DNA of 64,000 bases from Sphingomonas_Q fennica_A (GCA_036946415.1 JAQIJD010000005.1:62001-126000), one strand, 5' to 3'; positions 15,140-23,908 are shown, numbered from the stretch's first letter. Notes: generated from the letters alone by a model not told the origin. Numbers and translations: made by a program.

Positions 15140-15625
15140 ATGAGGCCCGCCAGTGTCGTTCCCGAAACGACCTTCCCGACGGAAGCGGAGTTCCGTGCCG
15201 CGATGCTGGCCGGTCTCGCCCGCGCCGAGCGCCAGACCAGTCGCAAGGTGCTCGCGTTCGCGATGGACGTGACGACGAAGCAGCTGGGCAACATCATGGA
15301 GGCGGGCAGCATGCCCGCGCCGAAGCGGCTGTGGGATGCGCTGGGCGCCGAGGAGACGGCGCTCGATGACATCGCCCGCCTCTATGGCCTGCGCCTCGTG
15401 CCCCAGGATGCCACCTGCGATTCCGATGACGCCGGGGTCGTGCTGGCGAGCCTGTTGCAGGCGCTGCTGAAGGCCGAGCATCCCGACAGCCCCGGCGGCC
15501 GGACCGTCGTACCGCAGGAGCTGCTCGGCATGGAGACGCTGGTACGCGCGGTTCACGCGAAGACCGGCAAGATGATCGCCTGCATCGATGAGCATCGTCG
15601 GCCGCGGGTGGTCGCCAACGGATGA
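15140..15625 (+). CDS. Phage regulatory protein, possibly CII-like
   Basis: 161 residues. SRKVLAFAMDVTTKQLGNIM followed by PAPKRLWDALGAEETALDDI and YGLRLVPQ resembles the phage CII/CP76-type regulatory family: an HTH, then a second helix pair, then a short strand. An AAAGGA ribosome binding site precedes the ATG. Its position after the cro-like gene is where CII-type activators sit in lambdoid early operons. The assignment is tentative; a plain HTH regulator is the alternative. Confidence 0.55.
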   Translation: MRPASVVPETTFPTEAEFRAAMLAGLARAERQTSRKVLAFAMDVTTKQLGNIMEAGSMPAPKRLWDALGAEETALDDIARLYGLRLVPQDATCDSDDAGVVLASLLQALLKAEHPDSPGGRTVVPQELLGMETLVRAVHAKTGKMIACIDEHRRPRVVANG

Positions 15626-15666
15626 GGAACAGCAGGCCGGCGCGGGCCGGCTGAGGAGATCGATCA

Positions 15667-16407
15667 ATGTTCGAAGGACCGAGCGCGGAGCCGTGCGCTT
15701 CCGCGAGCGAGGATTTGTGCGCTCAGGCGCCGGCCGCAGGCAAAAGCCCGCCGCCAGCCGGTTTTGCGCAGGTCGCGGCCGGCAAGAGGCTGATGGCGCT
15801 GTGCGCGCACTATCGCGTCTCGCACCACACGATCACGCGCTGGCGCCGGGAGGCCGGCCTCTCGACCAACCCGCATCGGGCGGAGACGCCTGCCGACTTC
15901 GCCGACAAGGCGCCGGCGATGGGCAACCCTGCTCTGGCCCACCACTATGGCGTGTCGGTGGCGGTCGTCGCGCGCTGGCGACGGCAGAGCGGGCTGGGGG
16001 CCTTCAAGGTTGCCCGGCCGGTCCCGCGCGATTTCGCGATCGGCGCCGCGCGTTACACGATCGCACAGCACGCCCTTTTCCATAGCGTCTCGCAGGAGAC
16101 GGTGCGGAAATGGTGCCAGGCCCTCGGCGTCAGCGCGAAGCCCGGCGTCATGCGGTTGGCGAAGGCCACCGTCAGCGCAGCGCCGCCGGTCGCCGGCGAC
16201 ACGGCCGCCCAGGCTGCGCACCACCTCCGCCGCCACTTCGCGACCGTCTTCCGCGCGGACGTGCTGCCGGTCGCCGAGCGCAAGCACCTGCCCGGCAACG
16301 GCCGGAATATGTGGGTGGTGGCGGGGCGGGGGGCGCTGCCGGCCGCCGAGGTGATCGCACTGGCCGAGGCACGCGGCTTCGACCGTCGCGCGTGGGCGCG
16401 CATCTGA
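15667..16407 (+). CDS. Protein with three tandem helix-turn-helix units
   Basis: 246 residues. Three related motifs follow one another: LMALCAHYRVSHHTITRWRR (about 38-57), LAHHYGVSVAVVARWRRQSG (about 90-109) and a third with HSVSQETVRKWCQALGV (about 137-153). Each looks like a homeodomain-like HTH in a transposase- or regulator-type setting. The C-terminal region (RHFATVFRADVLPVAERKHL) is unlike the repeats. A GAGGAGA ribosome binding site precedes the ATG. Not recognised as a known family; a DNA-binding role in replication or regulation is likely. Confidence 0.65.
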   Translation: MFEGPSAEPCASASEDLCAQAPAAGKSPPPAGFAQVAAGKRLMALCAHYRVSHHTITRWRREAGLSTNPHRAETPADFADKAPAMGNPALAHHYGVSVAVVARWRRQSGLGAFKVARPVPRDFAIGAARYTIAQHALFHSVSQETVRKWCQALGVSAKPGVMRLAKATVSAAPPVAGDTAAQAAHHLRRHFATVFRADVLPVAERKHLPGNGRNMWVVAGRGALPAAEVIALAEARGFDRRAWARI

Positions 16408-17063
16408 TGGCCGCCCCGTCCGCCGCCGCCGCCTCCGTCTTCGCGCGCTCGCAGCGCGACGATCCGGCCAACCGGGAGACCCACGACTTTTATCCGACGT
16501 GGCCCGCGGCGACGGCGGCGCTGCTGGCGGCGGAGCGATTCGACGGGCCGATCTGGGAGCCGGCGTGCGGTGATGGCGCTATGTCGCAGGTGCTGGAGGC
16601 GGCCGGCTACACCGTCGTCAGCACCGACCTGATCGATCGCGGCTACGGCGAGGGCGGCCGAGACTTCCTGATGGAGTGGGCGCCGCGCGCGCCGAACATC
16701 GTCACGAACCCGCCCTTCCGGTGGGCCATCGAGTTCGTCGAGCGCGCGCTGACGCTCACGACGGGCAAGGTCGCGCTGTTCCTGCGGCTGGCCTTCCTCG
16801 AGGGCGTCGAGCGCGGTCGATACCTGCCCGGCACGCCGCTTGCCCGCGTCTGGGTAATGTCGCGCCGCGTCCCGATCGCCCGCGGCAAGATGGCCGAGGC
16901 CGGCGATGGCCACGGCGTCATCGCGTTCGCCTGGTTCGTCTGGGAGCACGGCCACGCCGGCCCGCCCAGCCTCGGCTTTCTCGACTGGAAGGCGCCGCCG
17001 CCGGCCGGCCCGTCCCCCGCTTCCACCCCCGCAGAGCAAGGAGCCTGCACCCATGCTGACTGA
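16407..17063 (+). CDS. SAM-dependent DNA adenine methyltransferase
   Basis: 218 residues with motif I EPACGDGA (51-58) and catalytic motif IV NPPF (101-104), the order of N6-adenine/N4-cytosine methyltransferases. It has no restriction partner nearby. Phage orphan methyltransferases protect phage DNA or modify regulatory sites; the target is unknown. The ATG shares a base with the previous stop (TGATG). The Pro-rich C-terminus overlaps the next gene by 11 bases. Confidence 0.82.
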   Translation: MAAPSAAAASVFARSQRDDPANRETHDFYPTWPAATAALLAAERFDGPIWEPACGDGAMSQVLEAAGYTVVSTDLIDRGYGEGGRDFLMEWAPRAPNIVTNPPFRWAIEFVERALTLTTGKVALFLRLAFLEGVERGRYLPGTPLARVWVMSRRVPIARGKMAEAGDGHGVIAFAWFVWEHGHAGPPSLGFLDWKAPPPAGPSPASTPAEQGACTHAD

Positions 17064-17454
17064 CCCCGAAAACCCGCCGCGCGTGATCGCGGCGGATGGC
17101 CGCCCCGTGACGCCCGCCGCGGAGACGTTCGACGTGTTCGTGCGGATGCTGGAGGACGGCCAGCTGAACCGCGAGCTGAGCGACGAGCTGCGCAAGCTGG
17201 CCGGCGAGATGGCGAACGCCGCGATCGACGCCGGCGGCAAGGCGAAGGGCAAGCTGACGCTGACCTTCGACTTCGCCCTCGAAGGCCGGATCCACACCAT
17301 CGCGTCGAAATACAAGATCGACCTGCCCGTGGCGAAGCGGGCGAAGTCGGTGATGTGGTCGACCGAGGACGGCCGCTTCACCCCCAACAACCCCCATCAG
17401 GGGCACCTCTTCGGCGTCCGAGAGGTCCGCGACGAAGGCGGCTTCCGCAACTGA
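17053..17454 (+). CDS. Hypothetical phage protein (133 aa)
   Basis: Contains EDGQLNRELSDELRKLAGEM, then KGKLTLTFDFALEGRIHTIA and VAKRAKSVMWSTEDGRFTPN. The helix followed by a beta segment recurs in uncharacterised proteins next to DUF2303 genes in alphaproteobacterial prophages, as I recall them. AAGGAG precedes the ATG by 9 bases. Function unknown. Confidence 0.7.
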   Translation: MLTDPENPPRVIAADGRPVTPAAETFDVFVRMLEDGQLNRELSDELRKLAGEMANAAIDAGGKAKGKLTLTFDFALEGRIHTIASKYKIDLPVAKRAKSVMWSTEDGRFTPNNPHQGHLFGVREVRDEGGFRN

Positions 17455-17492
17455 CGCCATCCCCCCGCCACACCAGCAGAAAGGCAATTCCA

Positions 17493-18452
17493 ATGGGCAC
17501 CATCATCGAAGAAACCGTGGGCGGCGTCGTCGCCGAGGCCCGCGATCTGGTCGAGACCTACGTCAAGGCGGAGGTGATCGAGGTCACGGAACCCGCGACC
17601 GGCGTCGCCGCGCTCGTCATCCGCGCGGGCAACACCGTGATCCCGCTCAGCCCCGGCGTGTTCGACCCGTATCGCACCGAGCCGCTCAACCGGCACGGGA
17701 CGGCCACCATGCTGTCGCTCGCCAGCCTGATCGAGCACATCAACCGAACGAAGGACGACAGCAGCGTCATCTTCGCCGACGACGATCGGTCGAAGCCCAG
17801 CATCGTCGCGGTGCTGGACTATCACCACGGCGGGGGGCTGGCCGATGCCGGCTCCGCGCTGGAGCTGGCCCGGTTCGGCAAGCACCGCAGCGCCTTCGCC
17901 TTCCCCCTGTCCGACGAATGGAAGGCGTGGATCGAGAACAACGCCAAGCCGATGGACATGGTCGAGTTCGCCGCGTTCCTCGAAGAACGGCTGCCGGACG
18001 TGCTGGCGCTGATTCCCGGCGAGGACGTGCTGAGCGAGGACATCGGCCGCATGGTCGACGCCCTGGGCGGCCCCGACATCATCGCGTCGCCCGGCCGGCT
18101 GATGGAGCTGTCGCGCGGGCTTCAGGTGAATGAGAACAGCCGCGTCCGGGAAGTCGTGAACCTCGCGACGGGCGAGGGCGTCGTCCAGTGGGAGGCCACC
18201 CATACGGACGAGACCGGCGCGCCGCTGCGCGTGCCCAAGGTGTTCCTGATCGGGATTCCGGTCTTCAGGAACGACGGTCTCTACCGCATTGCCGCCCGCC
18301 TCCGTTACCGCAAGCGCGAGGGCGGCCGGATCGTCTTCTGGTATGAGCTGTGGCGCACCGATCGGACGTTCGATCACGCCTTCCAGATGGCGGTCGAGCG
18401 CGTGCGGGTCGAGACGGACCTGCCGGTCCTGATCGGGCGGCCGGAGGCCTGA
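17493..18452 (+). CDS. DUF2303 (YfdQ-like) family protein
   Basis: 319 residues with the family pattern: SIVAVLDYHHGGGLADAGSA, FGKHRSAFAFPLSDEWKAWI, FAAFLEERLPDVL, and a C-terminal part with AARLRYRKREGGRIVFWYEL. YfdQ-type proteins occur in early regions of many phages beside recombination or DNA-modification genes; their biochemical role is not known. The start follows an AAAGG ribosome binding site. Same operon as the neighbouring early genes. Confidence 0.82.
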   Translation: MGTIIEETVGGVVAEARDLVETYVKAEVIEVTEPATGVAALVIRAGNTVIPLSPGVFDPYRTEPLNRHGTATMLSLASLIEHINRTKDDSSVIFADDDRSKPSIVAVLDYHHGGGLADAGSALELARFGKHRSAFAFPLSDEWKAWIENNAKPMDMVEFAAFLEERLPDVLALIPGEDVLSEDIGRMVDALGGPDIIASPGRLMELSRGLQVNENSRVREVVNLATGEGVVQWEATHTDETGAPLRVPKVFLIGIPVFRNDGLYRIAARLRYRKREGGRIVFWYELWRTDRTFDHAFQMAVERVRVETDLPVLIGRPEA

Positions 18453-18454
18453 TC

Positions 18455-19030
18455 GTGAGCCTGCCGGGCCACAGCTACAAGGACGGCAGCCGGGGCAGGT
18501 CGATCACGACCCGCCCCGGCGTCGGCGGGCAGACGGTGACGGCGCGCCTGCGTTGCTCCGCCTGCGCGACGACGGGCAATCGCAACTTTCGCTCGCTGAT
18601 GCCGCCCGAGCAGATCGACAAGAAGTTCGCCCAGGCCGGCTGGTCGCTCGACCCGCATGTCTGCCCGGACTGCCGCGCCACGCGCGCGAGGGAGAAGACG
18701 ATGGGGATGAAGCCCACCGCTGCCGCCATGAAGGCCCAGGCGGCGATGTTCCGCCTGCTGACGGACCATTTCGATATTGATGACGGCGCCTATGCCGCCG
18801 GGTGGTCGGACGAGAAGATCGCCACCGACACGGGGCTGGCGGCCGAAGCCGTCGCCGAGTTCCGCCGGGCCGGGTTCGGCGAGATCAAGGAAGCCGCGCC
18901 GATCCGCCAGCTGCGCGCCGACATCGCCGCGCTCGAATCGCTGGCGCGGGAACAGCACAACGCGATCATCGGCGAGATCGCCAGCCTGCGCGGCCAGCTG
19001 GCCAAGCTGACGGCGGGGAAGGGCGCCTGA
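18455..19030 (+). CDS. Zinc-ribbon phage protein
   Basis: 191 residues. Near the N-terminus RLRCSACATT and, about 40 residues on, HVCPDCRATR form a C-x2-C ... C-x2-C zinc-binding site. The rest is helical, with DEKIATDTGLAAEAVAEFRR resembling an HTH and a coiled-coil C-terminus. The GTG start at 18455 is chosen because GGAGG lies 9 bases upstream and no ATG lies before the zinc site. Possibly a DNA-binding early protein. Confidence 0.62.
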   Translation: MSLPGHSYKDGSRGRSITTRPGVGGQTVTARLRCSACATTGNRNFRSLMPPEQIDKKFAQAGWSLDPHVCPDCRATRAREKTMGMKPTAAAMKAQAAMFRLLTDHFDIDDGAYAAGWSDEKIATDTGLAAEAVAEFRRAGFGEIKEAAPIRQLRADIAALESLAREQHNAIIGEIASLRGQLAKLTAGKGA

Positions 19031-19221
19031 TGCCCAGCGCTCTCGATCCCCTGCGCGATACCGTCCGGCGCATCGCCGCCGAGCTGGCACTGGACGAGGC
19101 GCTGGCGGAGCGCCGCGCTACGCGGCCGGCGCGGCGGGATCGGGCGCGCAAGGGAGCGGCCACCCGCATTCACGACGCCTTCGTGCGCGATCGCCTGCTG
19201 AATGATCGGGTGCCGCTGTAA
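19030..19221 (+). CDS. Small hypothetical phage protein (63 aa)
   Basis: A basic helical protein (LRDTVRRIAAELALDEALAE). Its ATG shares a base with the previous stop (TGATG) and its stop with the next start (TAATG), so it is embedded in a coupled operon. No recognisable domain. Confidence 0.6.
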   Translation: MPSALDPLRDTVRRIAAELALDEALAERRATRPARRDRARKGAATRIHDAFVRDRLLNDRVPL

Positions 19222-20459
19222 TGGGCGTCGACAACCTCTTCGCGCGCGGCGCTCGCATGCTTCACGAAGAAGCTGTCGAGCTGACGCTGGCGTCGATCCG
19301 CGCCTATTGGGACCGGCACGAGCATGTCGCCATCGCTTGGTCAGGAGGCAAGGACAGCACGGCCGTCCTGACGCTGATCCTCCACCTGATCGATGCTGGC
19401 GAACTGCCCCAGCCGCAGCGCCTCTACGTCCTTTATGCCGACACCCGGCAGGAGCTGCCGCCCATCCAGGCATCGGCCGAGGCCATCATGGCCAAGCTGC
19501 GGCTGCGCAATTGGATCGAGGTAATCGTCGTGCGCGCGCCGCTCGACAAGCGGTTCATGGTCTACATCCTTGGCCGCGGTGTGCCGCCTCCGAACAACAA
19601 CACGCTCCGCTGGTGCACGCGTCAGATCAAGGTCGAGCCGATGGCCGCGGCGATGGCGCAGGTGGTGGCCGATCTGCCCGGCACCGTCCTGACAATCACA
19701 GGGGTGCGTGAGGGCGAAAGCGCTGTCCGCGACGGTCGCATCCGCATGTCTTGCTCGAGAGACGGCGCCGAATGCGGACAAGGCTGGTATCAGCAGGTGC
19801 TGCCCGGCTCCCCCGGCATCCGCGGTCGCATCGCGACGCTGGCGCCCATCCTGCATTGGGGCGTGTGCATCGTCTGGGACTGGCTAAAGGTCTATGCGCC
19901 CCGGCCAGAATTCGGCGGGTGGGACACCGCCATCCTAGCCGATGCCTACGGCGGCGACGACGCCGCCGAGGTCAACGCGCGCACCGGTTGCACCGGCTGT
20001 CCGCTGGCCAGCGGGGACACCGCGTTGGCCGTGATCGTCGTCACGCCGGGCTGGGAGCATCTGGCTCCCCTGTTAGAGCTGCGGTCGATCTATCGCTGGA
20101 TGCGGCAGCCGGCTCAGCGCCTGCGCAAGGCCGGCGCTGAGCGGCTGAAAGACGGGTCACTCGCCAAGAACCCCCAGCGCATGGGGCCGCTAACGCTCGC
20201 AGCGCGTAACCAGGCGCTGGAAAACATCCTCGACATTCAGGCTCGGGTGAATGCCGGCGCCGCCGCGATCGGCAAGCCTGAGCGCGGCATTGACCTCATC
20301 AATGCCGAGGAGGAAGCCCGTATCCGCGACCTGATTGCGGCCCGGACTTTCCCCGACAAGTGGGATGGCGACGAGCCGAGCGCCGCCGCATGGCTCGATC
20401 AGGTCCATGGCGACGGCACCGTGCAGCCGATCCTGTTTCGCGACCTGGTAGGCGTATGA
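19221..20459 (+). CDS. PAPS-reductase/DndC-like ATP-pyrophosphatase
   Basis: 412 residues. The PP-loop SGGKDS (41-46) binds ATP pyrophosphate. Downstream, LRWCTRQIKVEPM and NARTGCTGCPLASGD supply Cys residues placed as in the PAPS reductase/DndC family. DndC acts in DNA phosphorothioation with DndA, B, D and E, none of which is encoded here, so this is an orphan. Phage proteins of this class may modify DNA or RNA with sulfur, or serve sulfur metabolism; the sequence alone cannot choose. Coupled to both neighbours by overlapping start and stop codons. Confidence 0.82.
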   Translation: MGVDNLFARGARMLHEEAVELTLASIRAYWDRHEHVAIAWSGGKDSTAVLTLILHLIDAGELPQPQRLYVLYADTRQELPPIQASAEAIMAKLRLRNWIEVIVVRAPLDKRFMVYILGRGVPPPNNNTLRWCTRQIKVEPMAAAMAQVVADLPGTVLTITGVREGESAVRDGRIRMSCSRDGAECGQGWYQQVLPGSPGIRGRIATLAPILHWGVCIVWDWLKVYAPRPEFGGWDTAILADAYGGDDAAEVNARTGCTGCPLASGDTALAVIVVTPGWEHLAPLLELRSIYRWMRQPAQRLRKAGAERLKDGSLAKNPQRMGPLTLAARNQALENILDIQARVNAGAAAIGKPERGIDLINAEEEARIRDLIAARTFPDKWDGDEPSAAAWLDQVHGDGTVQPILFRDLVGV

Positions 20460-20860
20460 GCCGCGCTGCATCTCATTCTCGAGCGCGGCCGACGAAACTG
20501 CTCGAGCGCCCCGTGCAGCGCGGTGCGATCGACCTGCTCGCGAGCCACCGGATCGACGCGGTGCACGTCCCGAACGGTTCGCACCTTGCGGGCGGCACCG
20601 TCGCGCGAGCGAAGCAGATGGCCGCCCTTCTGCGCGACGGCCTGCGCCCCGGCTTCCCCGACCTGATCGTCTTCGGCCGCCATACGGGGCAGGTGGGCTT
20701 CCTCGAATGCAAGCGCGAGGGGAAGACGGCGCTGCATCCGGTCGAGGATGCGGAACAGGTGAAGTGGCGCGCGCGGCTGGAGGCGGCGGGCTTCCCGTGG
20801 GCGCTGGTGCAGCTGCCCGAGGATGCGATCGCCGCGGTGCGGTCCTGGGGGTGGCTGTGA
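20456..20860 (+). CDS. VRR-NUC domain nuclease
   Basis: 134 residues. The order RGAIDLLASHRIDAVHVPNG, LRPGFPDLIVFGRHTGQVGF, LECKREGK gives the PD-(D/E)xK core of VRR-NUC nucleases (Asp in FPDLI, Glu and Lys in ECKR). Stand-alone phage VRR-NUC proteins are thought to process replication or recombination intermediates. ATGA overlap with the upstream gene. Confidence 0.85.
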   Translation: MSRAASHSRARPTKLLERPVQRGAIDLLASHRIDAVHVPNGSHLAGGTVARAKQMAALLRDGLRPGFPDLIVFGRHTGQVGFLECKREGKTALHPVEDAEQVKWRARLEAAGFPWALVQLPEDAIAAVRSWGWL

Positions 20861-21420
20861 CGACCGACCTGTTCGGGGAGCCGCTGCTCAGGCGCGATGC
20901 GACCTTCTCCAGTCCGGGCGTCCGCAAAACGCTTTCGCGCGACTGGGCGCTGGGGCCGCGCGCGCTGGTGATTGGCTGCAACCCCTCCACCGCCGATCAC
21001 AACCGGGACGATCCTACCACCCAATGGTGGATGGCATGGTTCGAGCAATTCGGATTCGGCGGCTTCGATGCGGTGAACCTGTATCCCTTTTGCACGTCCA
21101 GCCCCGCCGAATGCCGCCTTCGCGCTGACGCCGCCCTAGGCGGCCCGGCGTGGGGCGATCGAGACGACCTGTTCGCCAACCTCGACATGGTCGCCACCAT
21201 GGCGAAGGTCGCGCACCAGGTGTTCGTCTGCTGGGGCGCGATCGCGTGGGATAGCGATTGGGTCGAGCATGTTGTGGAGCGCATCCAGACGGACGTGGCG
21301 CCATGGCCGGACCTGTGGTGCTGGGGCACGACCGGCAGCGGCGCGCCAAAGCATCCGCTCGCGCGCGGTAAGCACCGCATTCCGCGCAACCAGCCGCCCA
21401 TCCTTTGGCGGGCAGCATGA
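20857..21420 (+). CDS. DUF1643 domain protein
   Basis: 187 residues with the DUF1643 pattern: RKTLSRDWALGPRALVIGCN, PSTADHNRDDPTT, FDAVNLYPFCTSSP, VCWGAI and a C-terminal HPLARGK. The function of the family is unknown; it is widespread in phages and mobile elements. The GTG start at 20857 forms GTGA with the upstream stop; another GTG six bases earlier is possible. Confidence 0.85.
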   Translation: MTTDLFGEPLLRRDATFSSPGVRKTLSRDWALGPRALVIGCNPSTADHNRDDPTTQWWMAWFEQFGFGGFDAVNLYPFCTSSPAECRLRADAALGGPAWGDRDDLFANLDMVATMAKVAHQVFVCWGAIAWDSDWVEHVVERIQTDVAPWPDLWCWGTTGSGAPKHPLARGKHRIPRNQPPILWRAA

Positions 21421-22157
21421 GCGCGGAGCTTCTTGGCCGGCTCGTCGCCGCAGGCACCCCCCTCGATCTCGTCGGTGAGGTGGCGCTGGCGATCGCGAAC
21501 GCCGCCGCCGCCGCGCGGCTGGAAGCCGAGCAGCCGAGCAAGGGCGCACTGCGCATGCGCCGGTATCGGGAGCGTCACGCCGCGTCACCGAGCGTCACAT
21601 GTGACGCTAATGACGTAACGGTGACGGAAAACGTCACCGCGGACCCCGCCCCCAATAAAAGCCCCCCAGACCCCCAAAAATTAACCCCCACCCCGTGTGT
21701 GGGCGAGGCGCCCGCCCATGTGCGCGAGGCGGCGATCCCGGCCCGCTTCCTGCCGCTGACCGCTGCACTGGCGATCGCCGCCTACCTCGCCGAGGTCGAG
21801 CGGGCGGCGGCGGGTGCGGCGGCCAAGCGCTGGCGGGGCATGCCGCCGCCGGCCGGCGTGCCGGACGCCTCGTGGCGCGGGTTCCTCGATAACCGGCGAT
21901 CGCAGCGCAAGACGCTGACCCCGCACGCCTACACGCTCCTCGTCCACAAGCTGACGAAGCTGACGGAGGACGGCTGGCCGCCCGGCCAGCTGATCGACAC
22001 CGCGACCGAACGCGGCTGGCTGACCGTCTTCCCACCCCGAGAAAGCAATCACCACGATGGGCACCGAAATCACCACCACCGAACAGCCGTCGAGCCAGCT
22101 GACCCGCTGGTCGCCGCCTGTGCTGCCCGCGTCGCTGGCGGCGATCGTGCGGGATAG
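21417..22157 (+). CDS. Putative phage replication-associated protein
   Basis: 246 residues. An N-terminal helical part with LRMRRYRERH, a low-complexity Pro/Thr linker, then a C-terminal region (KTLTPHAYTLLVHKLTKLTE, GQLIDTATERGWLTVFPP). The C-terminal pattern is commonly seen in phage replication-initiation or helix-turn-helix proteins preceding a helicase loader. The last 100 bases overlap the next gene in another frame. The function is inferred from position. Confidence 0.58.
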   Translation: MSAELLGRLVAAGTPLDLVGEVALAIANAAAAARLEAEQPSKGALRMRRYRERHAASPSVTCDANDVTVTENVTADPAPNKSPPDPQKLTPTPCVGEAPAHVREAAIPARFLPLTAALAIAAYLAEVERAAAGAAAKRWRGMPPPAGVPDASWRGFLDNRRSQRKTLTPHAYTLLVHKLTKLTEDGWPPGQLIDTATERGWLTVFPPRESNHHDGHRNHHHRTAVEPADPLVAACAARVAGGDRAG

Positions 22158-22782
22158 CGCGCTGTGGGCGGGCGGGGATGCGCAGCTGCCCGCGCTGACG
22201 GCTGACGATCGGGCCGCGGCTGAGGGTGCGCTGGCGGTCTACGCCGCCGCACCGCACGGCTCGACGCCGCAGCGCATCGCAGCGTTCGTCGGCACCGCCG
22301 CCGCTGTGCTGCCGCGCCGGCGCGACACGGAGGGCGAAGCCAGGATGCGGCTGGCGGTCTACGAGACGCAGCTGGCCGACATCGACAGCGACGTGCTGGC
22401 CGCTGCGTTCGATGAGGCGGTGCGGACGCTGACGTTCTTCCCGACGATCGCCGAGATCCGAGCGATCGCCGGCCGGCTGCCCGCTCCGCCGCGCGTCTGG
22501 ATCGCCTGGCGGCTCCGGCAGCTGCTGCGCGCGGCGCCGGCCGCGCCGGTCATCGATCCGGTCCAGCCGGAAGAGGTGGCCGAGCTGCTCAATCGCCTGA
22601 GCAGTGACGACATGGCGACGCCTGCGCGGGTGCAGGCGAAATCGTGGAGCCGGTCGATGCCGTCCTACGAGGACTATCTCGGGCTGGGCCTCAGCGAGGA
22701 CGAGGCGCTGGAGCAATGGGAGGAGCACCGCCGGATCATGGCCGGTGAGGCGGCCGGCGACGCCGCGCGGGACGCGGCATGA
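22057..22782 (+). CDS. Putative helicase-loader-like replication protein
   Basis: 241 residues. LADIDSDVLAAAFDEAVRTL, then FFPTIAEIRAIAGRL matches a region recurrent in lambda P-like or DnaT-like phage proteins (helices, then FFPTxAEIR). No ATPase motifs. It lies directly after the other replication-type gene, the usual O-P order. The assignment is tentative. Confidence 0.58.
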   Translation: MGTEITTTEQPSSQLTRWSPPVLPASLAAIVRDSALWAGGDAQLPALTADDRAAAEGALAVYAAAPHGSTPQRIAAFVGTAAAVLPRRRDTEGEARMRLAVYETQLADIDSDVLAAAFDEAVRTLTFFPTIAEIRAIAGRLPAPPRVWIAWRLRQLLRAAPAAPVIDPVQPEEVAELLNRLSSDDMATPARVQAKSWSRSMPSYEDYLGLGLSEDEALEQWEEHRRIMAGEAAGDAARDAA

Positions 22783-22799
22783 GGGCGAAGGGGAGGGAT

Positions 22800-23555
22800 A
22801 TGAGCGAAGTGGAGCAGACGCGTGCGGAGCGTATCGCCGCGGCGCGTCGGAAGCTGGCGGAGGCGTATGCCGCCGATCCGGCGGCGGTGGACCGCTATCA
22901 CGCACGGCAGGCCCGGCTGGCGGCGGCTGGCACGCGCGAGCGGCGGCGGGTGGACGAGCTGGTGCTTGGTCGGCGGACGCCTCCGGCGATTCCGCGCAAG
23001 CCGGCCGGCATGAGCAAGGCGGAATGGAAGGTCACGAAGGCGCGGCTGCGCGCGGCGGCAGCGGCGGAAGATGCGGTGCGGGGCAGGGCGGCAACGCCGG
23101 AGACGCTGCGCAAGCTGGCAGCGCATGGCGACGGGCTTCAGCAGATGCTGGCGAACGGGGCGATCGATCGCGAACAGCACGAATGGGCGGTCGAGATCGC
23201 GAACGTCTACCGCAGCATCGAGGCGGACGTGGCGCTGTCCGTCGCCAGCTTGGAGGCGCGGGTCGATAACGGCGGCGGATCGCGCAATCTCGTCGGCGAG
23301 AGCGTGCGCCGCATCCGCCTGCACCTCGCCTATCGACGCTGGCGGGACCGCCTGCCGCAGCCCAAGCAGCTGATCCTTGACATGATTGTGGGCGATGCGG
23401 TCGGCTACACGGTCGCGGCCAAGCGGTGGGGCGTTCACCATCGCAAGGCCCGCCGCCTACTGATCGGCGCCCTCGATAGCTGGCCGGCCTGCGTTGGCGA
23501 TGCCTATCGGCTATGGTCGGTGGACGAAATCGAGGCAGCGAGGGCTGCAGAATAG
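22800..23555 (+). CDS. Probable late-gene regulator with sigma-like C-terminal HTH
   Basis: 251 residues. A long basic/helical N-terminus, then QPKQLILDMIVGDAVGYTVA and KRWGVHHRKARRLLIGALDS, which resembles a sigma region-4 or ArpU/antiterminator-type HTH. The ATG at 22800 is preferred over that at 22779 because AGGGGAGGG lies immediately upstream. It is the last early gene, just before the packaging genes, where Q-like or ArpU-like late activators sit. Function inferred. Confidence 0.58.
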   Translation: MSEVEQTRAERIAAARRKLAEAYAADPAAVDRYHARQARLAAAGTRERRRVDELVLGRRTPPAIPRKPAGMSKAEWKVTKARLRAAAAAEDAVRGRAATPETLRKLAAHGDGLQQMLANGAIDREQHEWAVEIANVYRSIEADVALSVASLEARVDNGGGSRNLVGESVRRIRLHLAYRRWRDRLPQPKQLILDMIVGDAVGYTVAAKRWGVHHRKARRLLIGALDSWPACVGDAYRLWSVDEIEAARAAE

Positions 23556-23603
23556 GGCTTGCGGGTGGCCGCGAAAAATGGCAGTTTTCCCAAACATCGA
23601 GTT

Positions 23604-23640
23604 GCGCCCGCAGCCATACCGGCTCGCGGGCGCTTCTCGT
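23604..23640 (+). terminator. Probable terminator of the early operon
   Basis: An 8-bp perfect stem GCGCCCGC/GCGGGCGC (23604-23611, 23626-23633) with a 14-base loop, followed by ttctcgttt. It lies between the converging late-regulator gene and the XRE gene and could serve both. Confidence 0.55.
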
Positions 23641-23647
23641 TTCAGGG

Positions 23648-23839
23648 CTATTCGACCGCCGCCGCTTCGGCCGGGTAGCGAGTGGCGAACGTAACGGCCA
23701 AGGCGGTGCGGCGCTCGACGGGCTTCTCGCCGCGCTCCATCTCGCCGATGAAGCCGAGCGTCAGGCCTACCGCATCGGCAAGCTGGCCCTGCGTCAGCCC
23801 TGCCGCCTTGCGGATCGCGCGTAGATCAGAGCCTTGCAT
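23648..23839 (-). CDS. Small XRE-family HTH protein
   Basis: 63 residues: DLRAIRKAAGLTQGQLADAV and LTLGFIGEMERGEKPVERRT form the complete XRE helix-turn-helix. It is the only minus-strand gene between the early and late operons apart from a 21-residue frame upstream. It could regulate the adjacent late region, where an inverted repeat lies at 24030-24075. Confidence 0.85.
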   Translation of the reverse strand: MQGSDLRAIRKAAGLTQGQLADAVGLTLGFIGEMERGEKPVERRTALAVTFATRYPAEAAAVE

Positions 23840-23908
23840 GTCGTTGCCTCCGTCAATAAATTACCAGATGGAGCATCCGCCGATATTTCGGTCGGATGCC
23901 CCGGCAGG

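Noticed and set aside
16407..20860. Complete restriction-modification or phosphorothioation system (methyltransferase, DndC-like, VRR-NUC)
   Set aside because: The required partners (specificity or restriction subunit, DndA/B/D/E) are missing. The VRR-NUC protein is a common stand-alone phage replication/recombination nuclease, so these are treated as separate early genes.
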